Below are positions 9,293-17,443 of a stretch of 64,000 nucleotides of DNA, in pieces. The notes beneath the pieces are model-generated. The model searched no databases and had not been told where the DNA came from. It worked only from the letters and a program-made list of their open reading frames with translations. Each line of letters begins with the position of its first letter. The first letter of the stretch is position 1. The stretch is taken from contig CAZFZT010000005.1 of NCBI GenBank assembly GCA_964523675.1, forward strand, positions 18,687 to 82,686, read 5' to 3'. The translations under genes and the position numbers were made by a program. The DNA is from CAZFZT01 sp964523675 (lineage in GTDB: Bacteria > Planctomycetota > Phycisphaerae > Phycisphaerales > SM1A02).

Positions 9293-9832
9293 ATGAATTG
9301 CGACTTCTGCAATAAGCCCGCTGTCGTTCATGAGGTGACCGTCAAGAACGGCGTCAAGAAAGAGGTGCACCTCTGTGAGGAACATGCTGTTGAATCCGGC
9401 ATCGCCATGCCCGGCGCGCAGCCGATCAATCAACTGCTGACGCAGTTCGTCGTCTCATGCCCTTCTGGCCCCGGGAGGTCGCAGTCCGGCCGCAAGACAT
9501 GCCCTGAGTGTGGCATGACGTACGCACGGTTCCGCAAGACCGGCATTCTCGGCTGCGCGGCTTGTTACGACGCCTTCGCCGACCAACTCGCGCCCCTCAT
9601 TGAACGTGCGCAGGATGCCGGTACCCATCACACGGGCAAATGCCCAAGGCGCTCCGGGAAGTCTGTGGATCTGCAACTTCAGCGCCAGCGGCTGATTCGG
9701 CAACTTGATGAGGCCATTGAGGCGGAGCAGTACGAACGCGCCGCCAAACTCCGCGACATGCTCAACGAACTTCAGCCGGATGACTACGAAGCGGACCACG
9801 TCAGGAGTCAACAAGAGAAACCGCGCAAGTGA
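9293..9832 (+). CDS. mcsA: McsA-like activator of protein arginine kinase
   Basis: 179 residues. The N-terminus has zinc-ligand pairs (CDFC with CEEH, then CPEC with CAAC) and the C-terminal third has a UVR motif (LIRQLDEAIEAEQYERAAKL). In Firmicutes McsA binds and activates the arginine kinase McsB, which marks proteins for ClpCP. The gene lies 24 nt upstream of mcsB, the standard arrangement. No ctsR or clpC is in the window. The UVR motif alone is shared with UvrB/UvrC, but the zinc pairs and the neighbour make McsA the best call. Confidence 0.88.
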   Translation: MNCDFCNKPAVVHEVTVKNGVKKEVHLCEEHAVESGIAMPGAQPINQLLTQFVVSCPSGPGRSQSGRKTCPECGMTYARFRKTGILGCAACYDAFADQLAPLIERAQDAGTHHTGKCPRRSGKSVDLQLQRQRLIRQLDEAIEAEQYERAAKLRDMLNELQPDDYEADHVRSQQEKPRK

Positions 9833-9856
9833 GGTGGGGCGCGGCCTTGATCGATC

Positions 9857-10906
9857 ATGGAACTGAGCAAACAAACATCGTGGCATGGCGGGTCGGGGCC
9901 GCAAAGCGATGTTGTATTGAGTTGCCGCGTGCGTCTGGCCCGGAACATTGCCGGTTATCCGTTTGTGAACCGTGCGAGCGACGCTCAGGCAGCGGAGATT
10001 CTTCGCCTCGCGCGAAGCGTGTTACTCGATCCGAAGGCCGATATCGCAGAAGGCATGATCTGGGTTGATCTCAACGATTCGACCTGCCGTGATCGCCGTC
10101 TGCTCATGGAACGGCACCTCATCTCGAAGAATCTCGCAGAAGCAAGCCATCGGCGTGCGGTGGCGATCTCCGGCGATGAGTCGCTCTCGATCATGGTTAA
10201 TGAAGAAGATCACCTGCGCATGCAGACGATCACGCCCGCGCTCGCTCTGGCCGAAGCGTATGAGCGCATCAATGCGGTTGATGATGCGGTGGAGCGCAGC
10301 ATCAGTTATGCCTTCAGCCCGCGCTGGGGATATCTCACGGCGTGCCCGACGAATGTCGGCACCGGCATCCGCTTCTCAGTGATGCTGCACCTGCCCGCGC
10401 TCAAGATTACAGGAGAGATTGAACGGGTTCGCCGCGCTGCCAAGGATCTGCATCTCGCCGTGCGCGGCTACTACGGTGAGGGCACTGATTCCGCAGGCGA
10501 CTTCTACCAGATCAGCAACCAGGTCACGCTTGGCCGGAGCGAGCAGGACTTGCTTGATGAGTTCCATGAACGAATCCTGCCGCAGATCATCGAGTATGAG
10601 CATCAGGCCCGGCGCGTGCTCGCTGAGCGCAGTTCGACATTGCTTGATGACCGCATCTTCCGCGCGGTGGCAACCCTCCGCAGCGCGCGTTTGCTCGGCG
10701 TTGAGGAAGCCATGAAACTGCTCAGCCGCGCCCGGCTGGGCATCTTCCTCGATCGCATCAAGGACGTGAACCTGGCGGACATCAATCAGTTGTTCCTGCA
10801 TGTGCAACCCGCGCACCTGCAACTTCAGTCGGGCGGAGAACTCAGCGCTGACCAGATGCGCGAAGCCCGCGCCACGCTCGTTCGTCAGACACTTGGCGCC
10901 GGCTGA
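9857..10906 (+). CDS. mcsB: Protein arginine kinase McsB
   Basis: 349 residues, typical of McsB. The phosphagen-kinase fold is shown by VVLSCRVRLARNIAGYPF near residue 20, IMVNEEDHLRMQ, GYLTACPTNVGTG and the RGYYGEG loop. The C-terminal ~110 residues match the McsB-specific helical part (LDEFHERILPQI..., RSARLLGVEEAMKLLS). It transfers phosphate from ATP to arginine side chains, in Firmicutes a degradation tag and regulator of heat-shock repressors. Directly downstream of mcsA. The substrates here are unknown. Confidence 0.92.
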   Translation: MELSKQTSWHGGSGPQSDVVLSCRVRLARNIAGYPFVNRASDAQAAEILRLARSVLLDPKADIAEGMIWVDLNDSTCRDRRLLMERHLISKNLAEASHRRAVAISGDESLSIMVNEEDHLRMQTITPALALAEAYERINAVDDAVERSISYAFSPRWGYLTACPTNVGTGIRFSVMLHLPALKITGEIERVRRAAKDLHLAVRGYYGEGTDSAGDFYQISNQVTLGRSEQDLLDEFHERILPQIIEYEHQARRVLAERSSTLLDDRIFRAVATLRSARLLGVEEAMKLLSRARLGIFLDRIKDVNLADINQLFLHVQPAHLQLQSGGELSADQMREARATLVRQTLGAG

Positions 10907-10940
10907 TTGGGGCGACCCTTTCGCCGCTCCCGCTGGTACC

Positions 10941-11546
10941 ATGCCATCCATGGCTGATCCAACGCTTGAAGCACGGCGGAACCGCGAGCGCGAGAAGTAT
11001 CTCAAACTCTCCGGCAGGCGACTGCTGCTCCTCGGCGGAATGCGCTACGGGGCCAGCAACCATGGCAAGGCGGCGTTGAAGACCGTGCTTGCATGGAAGC
11101 CCATGTTCGTCGTTGATTTTGGATGCGGAAACAACGCCTTCATCAGGTCGCTGCGGGAAGAGGGCATTGAAGGCGTGGGCATCGACTTTGCGAACGCTGA
11201 AGCGGACCTGATTGCACCCATGCACGACGTGCCGCTCGATGCGGGCGCAGCCGACCTGGTGACCTGCTTCGATGCGCTCGAGCACCTGCTGCCGGACGAT
11301 GTTGATCACGTCCTCCGGGAGATGCAGCGTGTGGCGATGCCGCCTGATGCTGATGCTGTGGATGCTGCGAACCGCCGCTTCATCTTCTCGATCTCGACTC
11401 GCAAGAGCACGATCCGCGTGGGTGGAGAGAATCTGCACCCGACCGTCAAGCCGCGCGGGTGGTGGATCGAGCGCATCTCACGATTGGCTGAAGTGACGGA
11501 AGTGAGTCGCCGTTACATTCAAGGCCACTGGCGGCCGCTCCAGTAG
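10941..11546 (+). CDS. Class I SAM-dependent methyltransferase, substrate unknown
   Basis: 201 residues from the ATG at 10941 (MPSMADPTLEARRNR); an in-frame ATG at 10950 is an alternative. Motif I is VVDFGCGNNAFIRSL at ~55-69, followed by an acidic residue (VGIDFANAEADL), DVPL and a motif near LVTCFDALEHLLPDD. It is a compact Rossmann methyltransferase close to the methyltransf_11 group. It begins 34 nt after mcsB and may be co-transcribed. No substrate-specific domain is visible. Confidence 0.75.
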   Translation: MPSMADPTLEARRNREREKYLKLSGRRLLLLGGMRYGASNHGKAALKTVLAWKPMFVVDFGCGNNAFIRSLREEGIEGVGIDFANAEADLIAPMHDVPLDAGAADLVTCFDALEHLLPDDVDHVLREMQRVAMPPDADAVDAANRRFIFSISTRKSTIRVGGENLHPTVKPRGWWIERISRLAEVTEVSRRYIQGHWRPLQ

Positions 11547-11643
11547 CCGCGCGGCGTAAGCCCGCGGTCCGTGTGCGAGGGCTGGCCCTCCTGTCCTGCG
11601 AGCGGTGTAGTAAAGACACGCAACTTCCGGTACCTTCTTCACC
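11547..11643. other. Intergenic segment with two short palindromes
   Basis: Between the methyltransferase and the AI-2E permease. Contains CCGCG...CGCGG (about 11547-11566) and GAGGGC-TG-GCCCTC (11577-11590). Neither is followed by a T-run, so a terminator role is unproven. Confidence 0.4.
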
Positions 11644-13026
11644 ATGGCGCAGACGCATCCTCCTCGCCCGCCCCATGATGAGCGCTCCACGATTGCCTCG
11701 CTGCACATCTGGCAGTTCCAGGCGGTGCGCGATGTGCTGTTCATCCTTGCGGTGATCGCGCTCGTCTGGCTCGGCTACGCCATGCGGGCCGTCACCGTGC
11801 CGCTGCTCATCGCGCTGCTGCTTGCCTACTTGATCGAGCCCGTTGTATCACGTCTCTCGGCTCATCCTCGATTGAGCCGGCCCATCGTCGTGGGCGGCTT
11901 GATGGCGACCGGCGGCATTATCCTCGCGCTCATTCTCACGATCGTTACCATTGCCGTCGTCAATCAAGGCACGCGGCTCATCGCTGACATTCGCTCCGGC
12001 CGCTTCGAGCAGCGGGCGGAGCGCATCATTGAGTTCATCCCGGCGGAGCATCGCGAAAGCATCGAAGCGCTGTATCGCGACCTCTTTAGCAAGGATGAAC
12101 TCGCGCCACAGCCGGAAGTCGATGATGAAGCCGGCGCTCAAGGTGAAGCCGATGCCGGCTCACAGCCACCCCTCACCAGCGATAGCCAAAGCGCAGAGCC
12201 GACAGCCGACAGCCGACAGCCGAGAGCCGCTCTTGATGACGACGAGCGAATCCGCCAACTCATTCGGGAGGAAATCGCAGTCGCTGCGAACGGTGATTCA
12301 AGTCTCGCGCCCGTGCGTGGTTGGTGGCAGATCATTGCCGGAGGCGCGGGGCAGATTCTGAACATTCTCGGCGGCGCGATTGCCTTTGGCTTTCTGCTCT
12401 TTCTGATTCCGTTCTACCTGTTCTTCTTCAGCGTCGCCTATCCAGCCATCGCGGAGTTCGGGCGCGGGTTGATTCCTGAGGCGAGTCGGCCTCGCGCGTT
12501 CGAGCTGCTCTCAAAGATGGATCGCGTCATCGCCGGCTTTGTGCGCGGCCGCATCATTGTCTCGCTGCTCATGGGCGTCGGCTTTGCGATCGGGTGGTGG
12601 ATCATCGGCGTGCCGTATGCGATTCTGCTTGGGTTTATCATCGGCCTGTTCTGCGCGGTGCCGTTCCTCGGCATTATCGGCGTGCCGCTGGCGGTCGGAT
12701 TGCTGTTCGCGCAGCAGATCGAGTTGCCTGCGGACGAGCGCATGGCGTGGTGGGCGATCATCCTCTGGCCGACGCTGGTGTTCGTCATCGTGCAGACAAT
12801 CGAGAGTTACGCGCTCACGCCGATGATTGCAGGCAAGGCGACGAACCTTGATCCGGTCACCATCATCGTGGCGGTGCTTGCAGGCGGTTCGATCATGGGT
12901 GTGTACGGCATGTTGCTCGCCATTCCCATCGCTGCGTGCTTGAAGATTCTGATCACCGACGTGCTACTGCCGCGTGTGCGCGCCTGGACGCGCGGCGAGG
13001 CGAAAGATCCGCTGCCGATTGAATAG
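11644..13026 (+). CDS. AI-2E family (PerM/YhhT-type) transporter with a repeat-bearing loop
   Basis: 460 residues. The family signature is clear: N-terminal paired helices (VPLLIALLLAYLIEPVVSRL), then the C-terminal membrane block with LIPFYLFFFSVAYP, FVRGRIIVSLLMGVGFAIG, FIIGLFCAVPFLGIIGVPLAVG and LDPVTIIVAVLAGGSIMGVYGML. Members are eight-helix permeases with uncertain and varied cargo. The central loop (~residues 155-215) is long, acidic and low in complexity, and part of it is encoded by a 7-bp tandem array at 12198-12225. The array preserves the frame (PTADSRQPRA). The transport substrate should not be assumed to be AI-2. Confidence 0.85.
   Translation: MAQTHPPRPPHDERSTIASLHIWQFQAVRDVLFILAVIALVWLGYAMRAVTVPLLIALLLAYLIEPVVSRLSAHPRLSRPIVVGGLMATGGIILALILTIVTIAVVNQGTRLIADIRSGRFEQRAERIIEFIPAEHRESIEALYRDLFSKDELAPQPEVDDEAGAQGEADAGSQPPLTSDSQSAEPTADSRQPRAALDDDERIRQLIREEIAVAANGDSSLAPVRGWWQIIAGGAGQILNILGGAIAFGFLLFLIPFYLFFFSVAYPAIAEFGRGLIPEASRPRAFELLSKMDRVIAGFVRGRIIVSLLMGVGFAIGWWIIGVPYAILLGFIIGLFCAVPFLGIIGVPLAVGLLFAQQIELPADERMAWWAIILWPTLVFVIVQTIESYALTPMIAGKATNLDPVTIIVAVLAGGSIMGVYGMLLAIPIAACLKILITDVLLPRVRAWTRGEAKDPLPIE
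12191..12232. repeat. 7-bp tandem array GCCGACA inside the AI-2E permease gene
   Basis: Units GCCGACA at 12198, 12205 and 12212, then GCCGAGA at 12219, with a partly matching unit before and after. 7 x 3 nt preserves the reading frame; it encodes part of a hydrophilic loop. Same class as the arrays at 18460, 19839 and 31868. Confidence 0.8.
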
Positions 13027-13095
13027 GATGGCTGCCGCAGATCGGGTCAAGTCCTGATGCGAGCCGGGTGGACAAGTTACGCGAATTCCCTTCTC

Positions 13096-13590
13096 ATGCA
13101 CGTGATGCGAAAGAGGATCATCAGACGCCGCGTGACAGCGCTCGGGTTGGCATTGACCGGCGCGATCGGTGTTCTTCTCGGCCTGGGCACCTTCACGTTC
13201 CATTACGGCGAAGGCACGTCCTACCTCAGCGATGATCCGACGGCGTGCGTGAACTGCCACATCATGCGGCCGCAGTACGACTCGTGGATGCAGGCGAGCC
13301 ACGGCCACGTCGCCACGTGCAATGACTGCCACATGCCGAAGGACTTCCCGCATAATCTGATCGTGAAGATCGACAACGGCTGGAATCACTCGTATCGCTT
13401 CACGTTCGACAACTTTCACGAGCCGATCCAGATCAAGCCGCGCAACTCGCGCGTGCTGGAGAACAACTGCATTCGATGTCATGGCGATCTGGTGCATGAA
13501 CTTGTCGTTCATCACGAGCCGATTCATCGCGATGACCAGATTTCCTGCGTCAGATGTCATGCAGGCGTCGGCCACGGCATGCCGCGCTGA
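13096..13590 (+). CDS. nrfH: Cytochrome c nitrite reductase small subunit, tetraheme quinol dehydrogenase
   Basis: 164 residues from the ATG at 13096; ATGs at 13057 and 13105 are also in frame. A basic N-terminus and one membrane anchor (~residues 12-36) precede four CXXCH heme motifs: CVNCH 51-55, CNDCH 75-79, CIRCH 125-129 and CVRCH 151-155. SYLSDDPTACVNCHIM is the NrfH signature, the Met after the first motif being the unusual heme ligand. NrfH takes electrons from menaquinol and passes them to NrfA in the periplasm. nrfA follows after 164 nt containing a large inverted repeat. Confidence 0.93.
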   Translation: MHVMRKRIIRRRVTALGLALTGAIGVLLGLGTFTFHYGEGTSYLSDDPTACVNCHIMRPQYDSWMQASHGHVATCNDCHMPKDFPHNLIVKIDNGWNHSYRFTFDNFHEPIQIKPRNSRVLENNCIRCHGDLVHELVVHHEPIHRDDQISCVRCHAGVGHGMPR

Positions 13591-13610
13591 TTCCACTTCA
13601 TAGCGAGTTT

Positions 13611-13727
13611 ACCACGGAAGCCACAGAGGGCCACGGAGAAGAGCCCGACGAATTCATGGAGTAGAGCCGACCAGTTGAACGATCTCCGAGTTTCTCCGTG
13701 GCTCTCCGTGGCCCTCCGTGTTTCACC
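13611..13727. repeat. Large inverted repeat of CCACGGAG-type units between nrfH and nrfA
   Basis: Left arm 13611-13640 consists of CCACGGAAG, CCACAGAGGG and CCACGGAGAA; right arm 13691-13727 is their reverse complement, with units of the type CTCCGTGG. About 50 nt separate the arms. The transcript could fold into a long imperfect hairpin between the two cistrons. A shorter relative lies upstream of lepA at 33718-33776. Confidence 0.8.
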
Positions 13728-13754
13728 TTCTCGATTGACCATCAACCGATCATC

Positions 13755-15224
13755 ATGCAGAACGAATCAAGAACGGATACCGGTCGCAGGCCCATTGGCT
13801 TGTATGTCGTCGCCATCATCATCGTGGCGATCTCCACGTTCGTCGTTGCCGCGCTGCTGGTGACGATCATTCAGCGCAAGGCCGAGGAGCGCGTGCCGTT
13901 TGTGCGCGTCGTCGAGGTTAGTGAAGAGGTGATCGACCCGGCGGTGTGGGGCATGAACTGGCCGGACCAGTACGACTCCTACACGCGCACTGTGGACTAT
14001 GAGGAAACGCGCTACGGTGGCAGCGATGCCATTCCTGCGCAGAAACTCGATGAGCATCCCTGGCTGCGCAACATGTACTCCGGCTATGCATTTTCCCTTG
14101 ATTATCGCGAAGCGCGCGGCCATGCGCACATGCTTTGGGATCAGGACCATACCGAGCGCGTGCTTCAGCGGCCGCAGCCCGGTGCATGTCTGCACTGCCA
14201 CTCCTCGATCATTCCTGCATATCGCCACGTCGGCGATGGCGACATCATGGAGGGATTCCGTATCGTCAACAACATGACGTGGAACGAAGCGCGTAACCTC
14301 ACCGATGCGCATGGCGAGATGCTCGTCGAACATCCTGTCTCATGTGTCGATTGCCATGACCCGCAATCAATGGCGCTGCGCGTCACGCGCCCCGGCTTTC
14401 TCAACGGCATTCGCGAACTCAAGGCGCATCAAGGTGTGGCAAACTACGACCCCAATCGAGACGCCACGCGCCAGGAAATGCGAACCTACGTCTGCGCGCA
14501 GTGTCACGTTGAATATTACTTCACGAAGCCGGACAACCAACTCACCTATCCATGGTCCGATGGCATACTTCTTGAAGAGATCGAAGCGTATTACGATGAC
14601 TTCGATTTCTACGACTGGGAGCATGGCATCACTGGCGCGAAGGTGCTCAAAGCGCAGCATCCTGAGTTTGAGATGTGGAGCCAGGGCACACATGCCGCCG
14701 CCGGCGTGGCGTGCGCGGACTGCCACATGCCGTACCGCCGTGTGGGAGCACTCAAAATTTCGGACCATCACGTGCGAAGCCCGCTACTTGATGTCGCTGC
14801 ATCGTGCCAGGTGTGCCACCGCGTCTCCGAGAACGAACTGCTTCGCAGGGCGCACACGATTCAGGATCGTACAGTGTCGCTCATCAGCCGGGCGTCCGAA
14901 GCGCTTACTGACATGATGGATGCGATCGTCGCAGCGCGCGAGGCCGGTGCGACTGATGAGCAGTTGGCGGATGCGCTGGCGCTGCACCGCCGGGCGCAGT
15001 TCCGCCTTGATTTCGTCTTCTCGGAGAACTCGCACGGTTTCCACGCACCGCAGGAGGCGGCTCGCTTACTCGCTGAAGCGATGGACTATGCGCGGCAGGG
15101 TGAAGCGGCCGCCATCCGCGCCGCCGCCGCGCCTCAAGGCCCGCCGCGCCCCGTCGAACCAGAACCCGTGCATGGCGTGACACCGGACGAGGATGCCCCG
15201 CCGGGCGTGTATCGGCGTTACTAG
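13755..15224 (+). CDS. nrfA: Ammonia-forming cytochrome c nitrite reductase (pentaheme) with five CXXCH sites
   Basis: 489 residues from the ATG at 13755 (MQNESRTDTGRR). A membrane segment at ~15-38 serves as anchor or uncleaved signal. Heme motifs: CLHCH 145-149, CVDCH 197-201, CAQCH 247-251, CADCH 320-324, CQVCH 351-355. CAQCHVEYYF and QHPEFEMWSQGTHAAAGVAC are NrfA active-site and calcium-site signatures. NrfA reduces nitrite to ammonium with six electrons. Position 1, the catalytic heme, is CXXCH here rather than the CXXCK of E. coli and Wolinella; all-CXXCH NrfA is known from Campylobacter. That would remove the need for the dedicated NrfEFG lyase. The C-terminal ~40 residues are proline- and alanine-rich. 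Confidence 0.94.
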   Translation: MQNESRTDTGRRPIGLYVVAIIIVAISTFVVAALLVTIIQRKAEERVPFVRVVEVSEEVIDPAVWGMNWPDQYDSYTRTVDYEETRYGGSDAIPAQKLDEHPWLRNMYSGYAFSLDYREARGHAHMLWDQDHTERVLQRPQPGACLHCHSSIIPAYRHVGDGDIMEGFRIVNNMTWNEARNLTDAHGEMLVEHPVSCVDCHDPQSMALRVTRPGFLNGIRELKAHQGVANYDPNRDATRQEMRTYVCAQCHVEYYFTKPDNQLTYPWSDGILLEEIEAYYDDFDFYDWEHGITGAKVLKAQHPEFEMWSQGTHAAAGVACADCHMPYRRVGALKISDHHVRSPLLDVAASCQVCHRVSENELLRRAHTIQDRTVSLISRASEALTDMMDAIVAAREAGATDEQLADALALHRRAQFRLDFVFSENSHGFHAPQEAARLLAEAMDYARQGEAAAIRAAAAPQGPPRPVEPEPVHGVTPDEDAPPGVYRRY

Positions 15225-15257
15225 CGAGCATTCATCGAGCAACGATGCGCTCGACCA

Positions 15258-17273
15258 TCAACGACGCTGACGCGCACCACTCGCCTGCGGCTTGCGCTTT
15301 GCCGTATGCGATGCCCCCAGCACCGGCAGCGTCACCACGAACTCGCTGCCCTTGCCCGGCCCCTCGCTTCGCGCTTCAACAGTCCCATCGTGCATCTCGA
15401 CAAGCCGCTTCACCAGCGTCAGGCCGATGCCCAGGCCGCTGCCACTGCGTTTCGTCCCTTCGTCCGCCTGCTCGTACATGCCGAAGATGCGGCCGAGCAT
15501 CTCCCGGGGAATGCCAACGCCGGTGTCGGAGACTGCGATTCTCACATGATTGTCAACTCGCCGCACGCCCAGTGAAATCGCCCCACCCGGCTCGGTGTAC
15601 CGAGCAGCGTTGGCGAGGAGGTTAATCACGATCTGCGCCAGCCGCGTGGGATCGGCTTCAAGGTAGATGGGCTCGTCCGGAATGTCGATCGTCAGCCGAT
15701 GCTTCGCTTCATCGATCTGCCACTGCATCGCACTGACGGCGTCTCGCAGCACCGGCTCCAGTTCCACGGTGGACTTGAACAGCGTCATCTTCCCGCTGCC
15801 GATGCGCGAGAAGTCGAGCAGTTCGTCCACAAGGCGCACGATGTTGCGCGTCTGCCGCTCCATCATGGCAAGCACGTCCGGAACGACCACCTTGTCATCA
15901 CTGCTGCGATGAAGCATCTGCACTCCGGTGCGGATGGGCACGAGCGGATTGCGCAGCTCATGAGCAAGGGTCGCGATGAACTCATTCTTGCGCTGATCGG
16001 CCGCCTTCAGCTGCGCCTGGAGCCGCTCAAGTTCCGCGTTCTTGCGCGCAAGGTCGCGATGAGCCGTGATCAATTCATTGTTGAGACGAGACAGTTCGCC
16101 ATAGACGGCTCGCTCGCCTTTCGCCGCCGGATACGCCGGCTGAGATTCCTCAAAGCCGCGAGGCACTCGCTCTGCCACGCGCGCTCGCTTCGAGGAATCC
16201 GCAATCAACGCCGCAGCCGAAGCGATCGCCTCGACTGCATCGCAAGCACAAGCATCAGCCCCAAGACGCTCCCACAACCCGCCGTCCACATTACACGGAT
16301 AACCGCCGATGAGGATCTTCGTCTCCTCCCCCACCTCCGCTCGTATGCGCGCAATCAACTGCTCCGCAGCCCGCAGGTGATACGCCATCGTCACCGAAAT
16401 GAGCACCACATCCGGCTTGTGCTCCACAATTGAACGCACCACACCCGACGCCGGCACATTCGCGCCGAGATACACCGTATCCCAACCCTCCGCCTGAAAA
16501 AGATCCGTCACGATGCGCAGGCCCATCTCATGCAGATCGCCCTCAACCGCCGCCGCAACGAGACGCCGGCCGGTGCGCTCATGAGCGAACAGCCGCGGAT
16601 ACAACTGCGCCATGATCAACTGCGTCGCAGCCGTGCAGTAATGCTCCTGCGCCACGGTGATCGCGCCGCTCTGCCACAGGCGTCCCACCTCCTTCTGCAC
16701 CGGCTGAAACACCTTCAGATAAACATCGCGCACACTCGCCCCGTTCTTCTCCGCGTTCAGAACGATCCGCATCGCCTCATGACGATCCGCGCGCAACAGC
16801 GCTTCCAGATACTGCTGCGCCAGCCATCCCACCGCCAGATCGCCATCAACCAGCGGCTGCGAAGCCAGCGCCACCACATCCGCCGCCTCCACCGCCGCAT
16901 CGAAGATCGAACACACCTGCTCCGTCAACTCCTCCGGCAGTCGCTCACGCAGCACCTCCCGCACACAGGCCAGATGCTCATCGACATGCTCGCGCTCAAC
17001 GCCGAACGCCACCATCATCGGCCGCATCCACGCCACATACTCCGAAAGGATCGGCCCGCTGGAGTACGCCAGCGCGGTTGCGAGAAACGAGAGCGTGTAC
17101 TCGGTGTCCTCAACGCACTTCGCCCGACCGCGCTCGCCGTATCGCTCCAGCAACCCCGGCTGCTGCTCATACTGCCGCGCCACGATCGCCTCAGCGAGGA
17201 CCGCCCGCTGCGCTTCGATGAACCCGCCAGCGTCGCCGAGTTGAGCTTGAGTCAGCATGATGCGTGATGACAT
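15258..17273 (-). CDS. Sensor histidine kinase with a CarH-like cobalamin-binding module
   Basis: 671 residues from the ATG at 17273 (the codon before it is TTG). Residues ~145-235 are a four-helix B12-binding-2 domain with W200-x9-E210-H211, the Wx9EH motif of AdoB12-binding CarH-like domains. Residues ~238-360 are a Rossmann B12-binding domain with D246-x-H248-x-x-G251, the base-off cobalamin ligand motif. A coiled coil (~392-428) leads to a HisKA domain with H438 in LAHELRNPL and an HATPase_c domain (NLLANAARY, DTGVGIP, GSGLGIGL). No membrane segment is seen, so it is probably cytoplasmic. The residue after the Trp is Gln, not the His that ligates cobalt after illumination in Thermus CarH, so light sensing is possible but not shown. 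No response regulator is adjacent. It converges on nrfA (33 nt gap). Confidence 0.9.
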   Translation of the reverse strand: MSSRIMLTQAQLGDAGGFIEAQRAVLAEAIVARQYEQQPGLLERYGERGRAKCVEDTEYTLSFLATALAYSSGPILSEYVAWMRPMMVAFGVEREHVDEHLACVREVLRERLPEELTEQVCSIFDAAVEAADVVALASQPLVDGDLAVGWLAQQYLEALLRADRHEAMRIVLNAEKNGASVRDVYLKVFQPVQKEVGRLWQSGAITVAQEHYCTAATQLIMAQLYPRLFAHERTGRRLVAAAVEGDLHEMGLRIVTDLFQAEGWDTVYLGANVPASGVVRSIVEHKPDVVLISVTMAYHLRAAEQLIARIRAEVGEETKILIGGYPCNVDGGLWERLGADACACDAVEAIASAAALIADSSKRARVAERVPRGFEESQPAYPAAKGERAVYGELSRLNNELITAHRDLARKNAELERLQAQLKAADQRKNEFIATLAHELRNPLVPIRTGVQMLHRSSDDKVVVPDVLAMMERQTRNIVRLVDELLDFSRIGSGKMTLFKSTVELEPVLRDAVSAMQWQIDEAKHRLTIDIPDEPIYLEADPTRLAQIVINLLANAARYTEPGGAISLGVRRVDNHVRIAVSDTGVGIPREMLGRIFGMYEQADEGTKRSGSGLGIGLTLVKRLVEMHDGTVEARSEGPGKGSEFVVTLPVLGASHTAKRKPQASGARQRR

Positions 17274-17443
17274 CAAAGTCTCTTCGAACGGCCTTCTCGG
17301 TCATGATATGGGTGTGGGCGGGATCGCGGAGGAACATCGAGTCCCCGCCGAAATTGCCGCGTCATCCGCAATGAAGGCCCCCAGAGTAGTGCCTCGGCCC
17401 TTCGAGTCGTGCCACCAAGCGCGCCTCGATGTATCGTGTAGTG

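Noticed and set aside
13755..15224. NrfA first heme site as a loss-of-function change
   Set aside because: CXXCH at heme 1 is a known functional variant (Campylobacter), and the other NrfA signatures are intact.
16291..16485. A glycine- and cysteine-rich minus-strand frame inside the kinase gene
   Set aside because: It is a different frame of the same strand as the kinase, which has full domain support.
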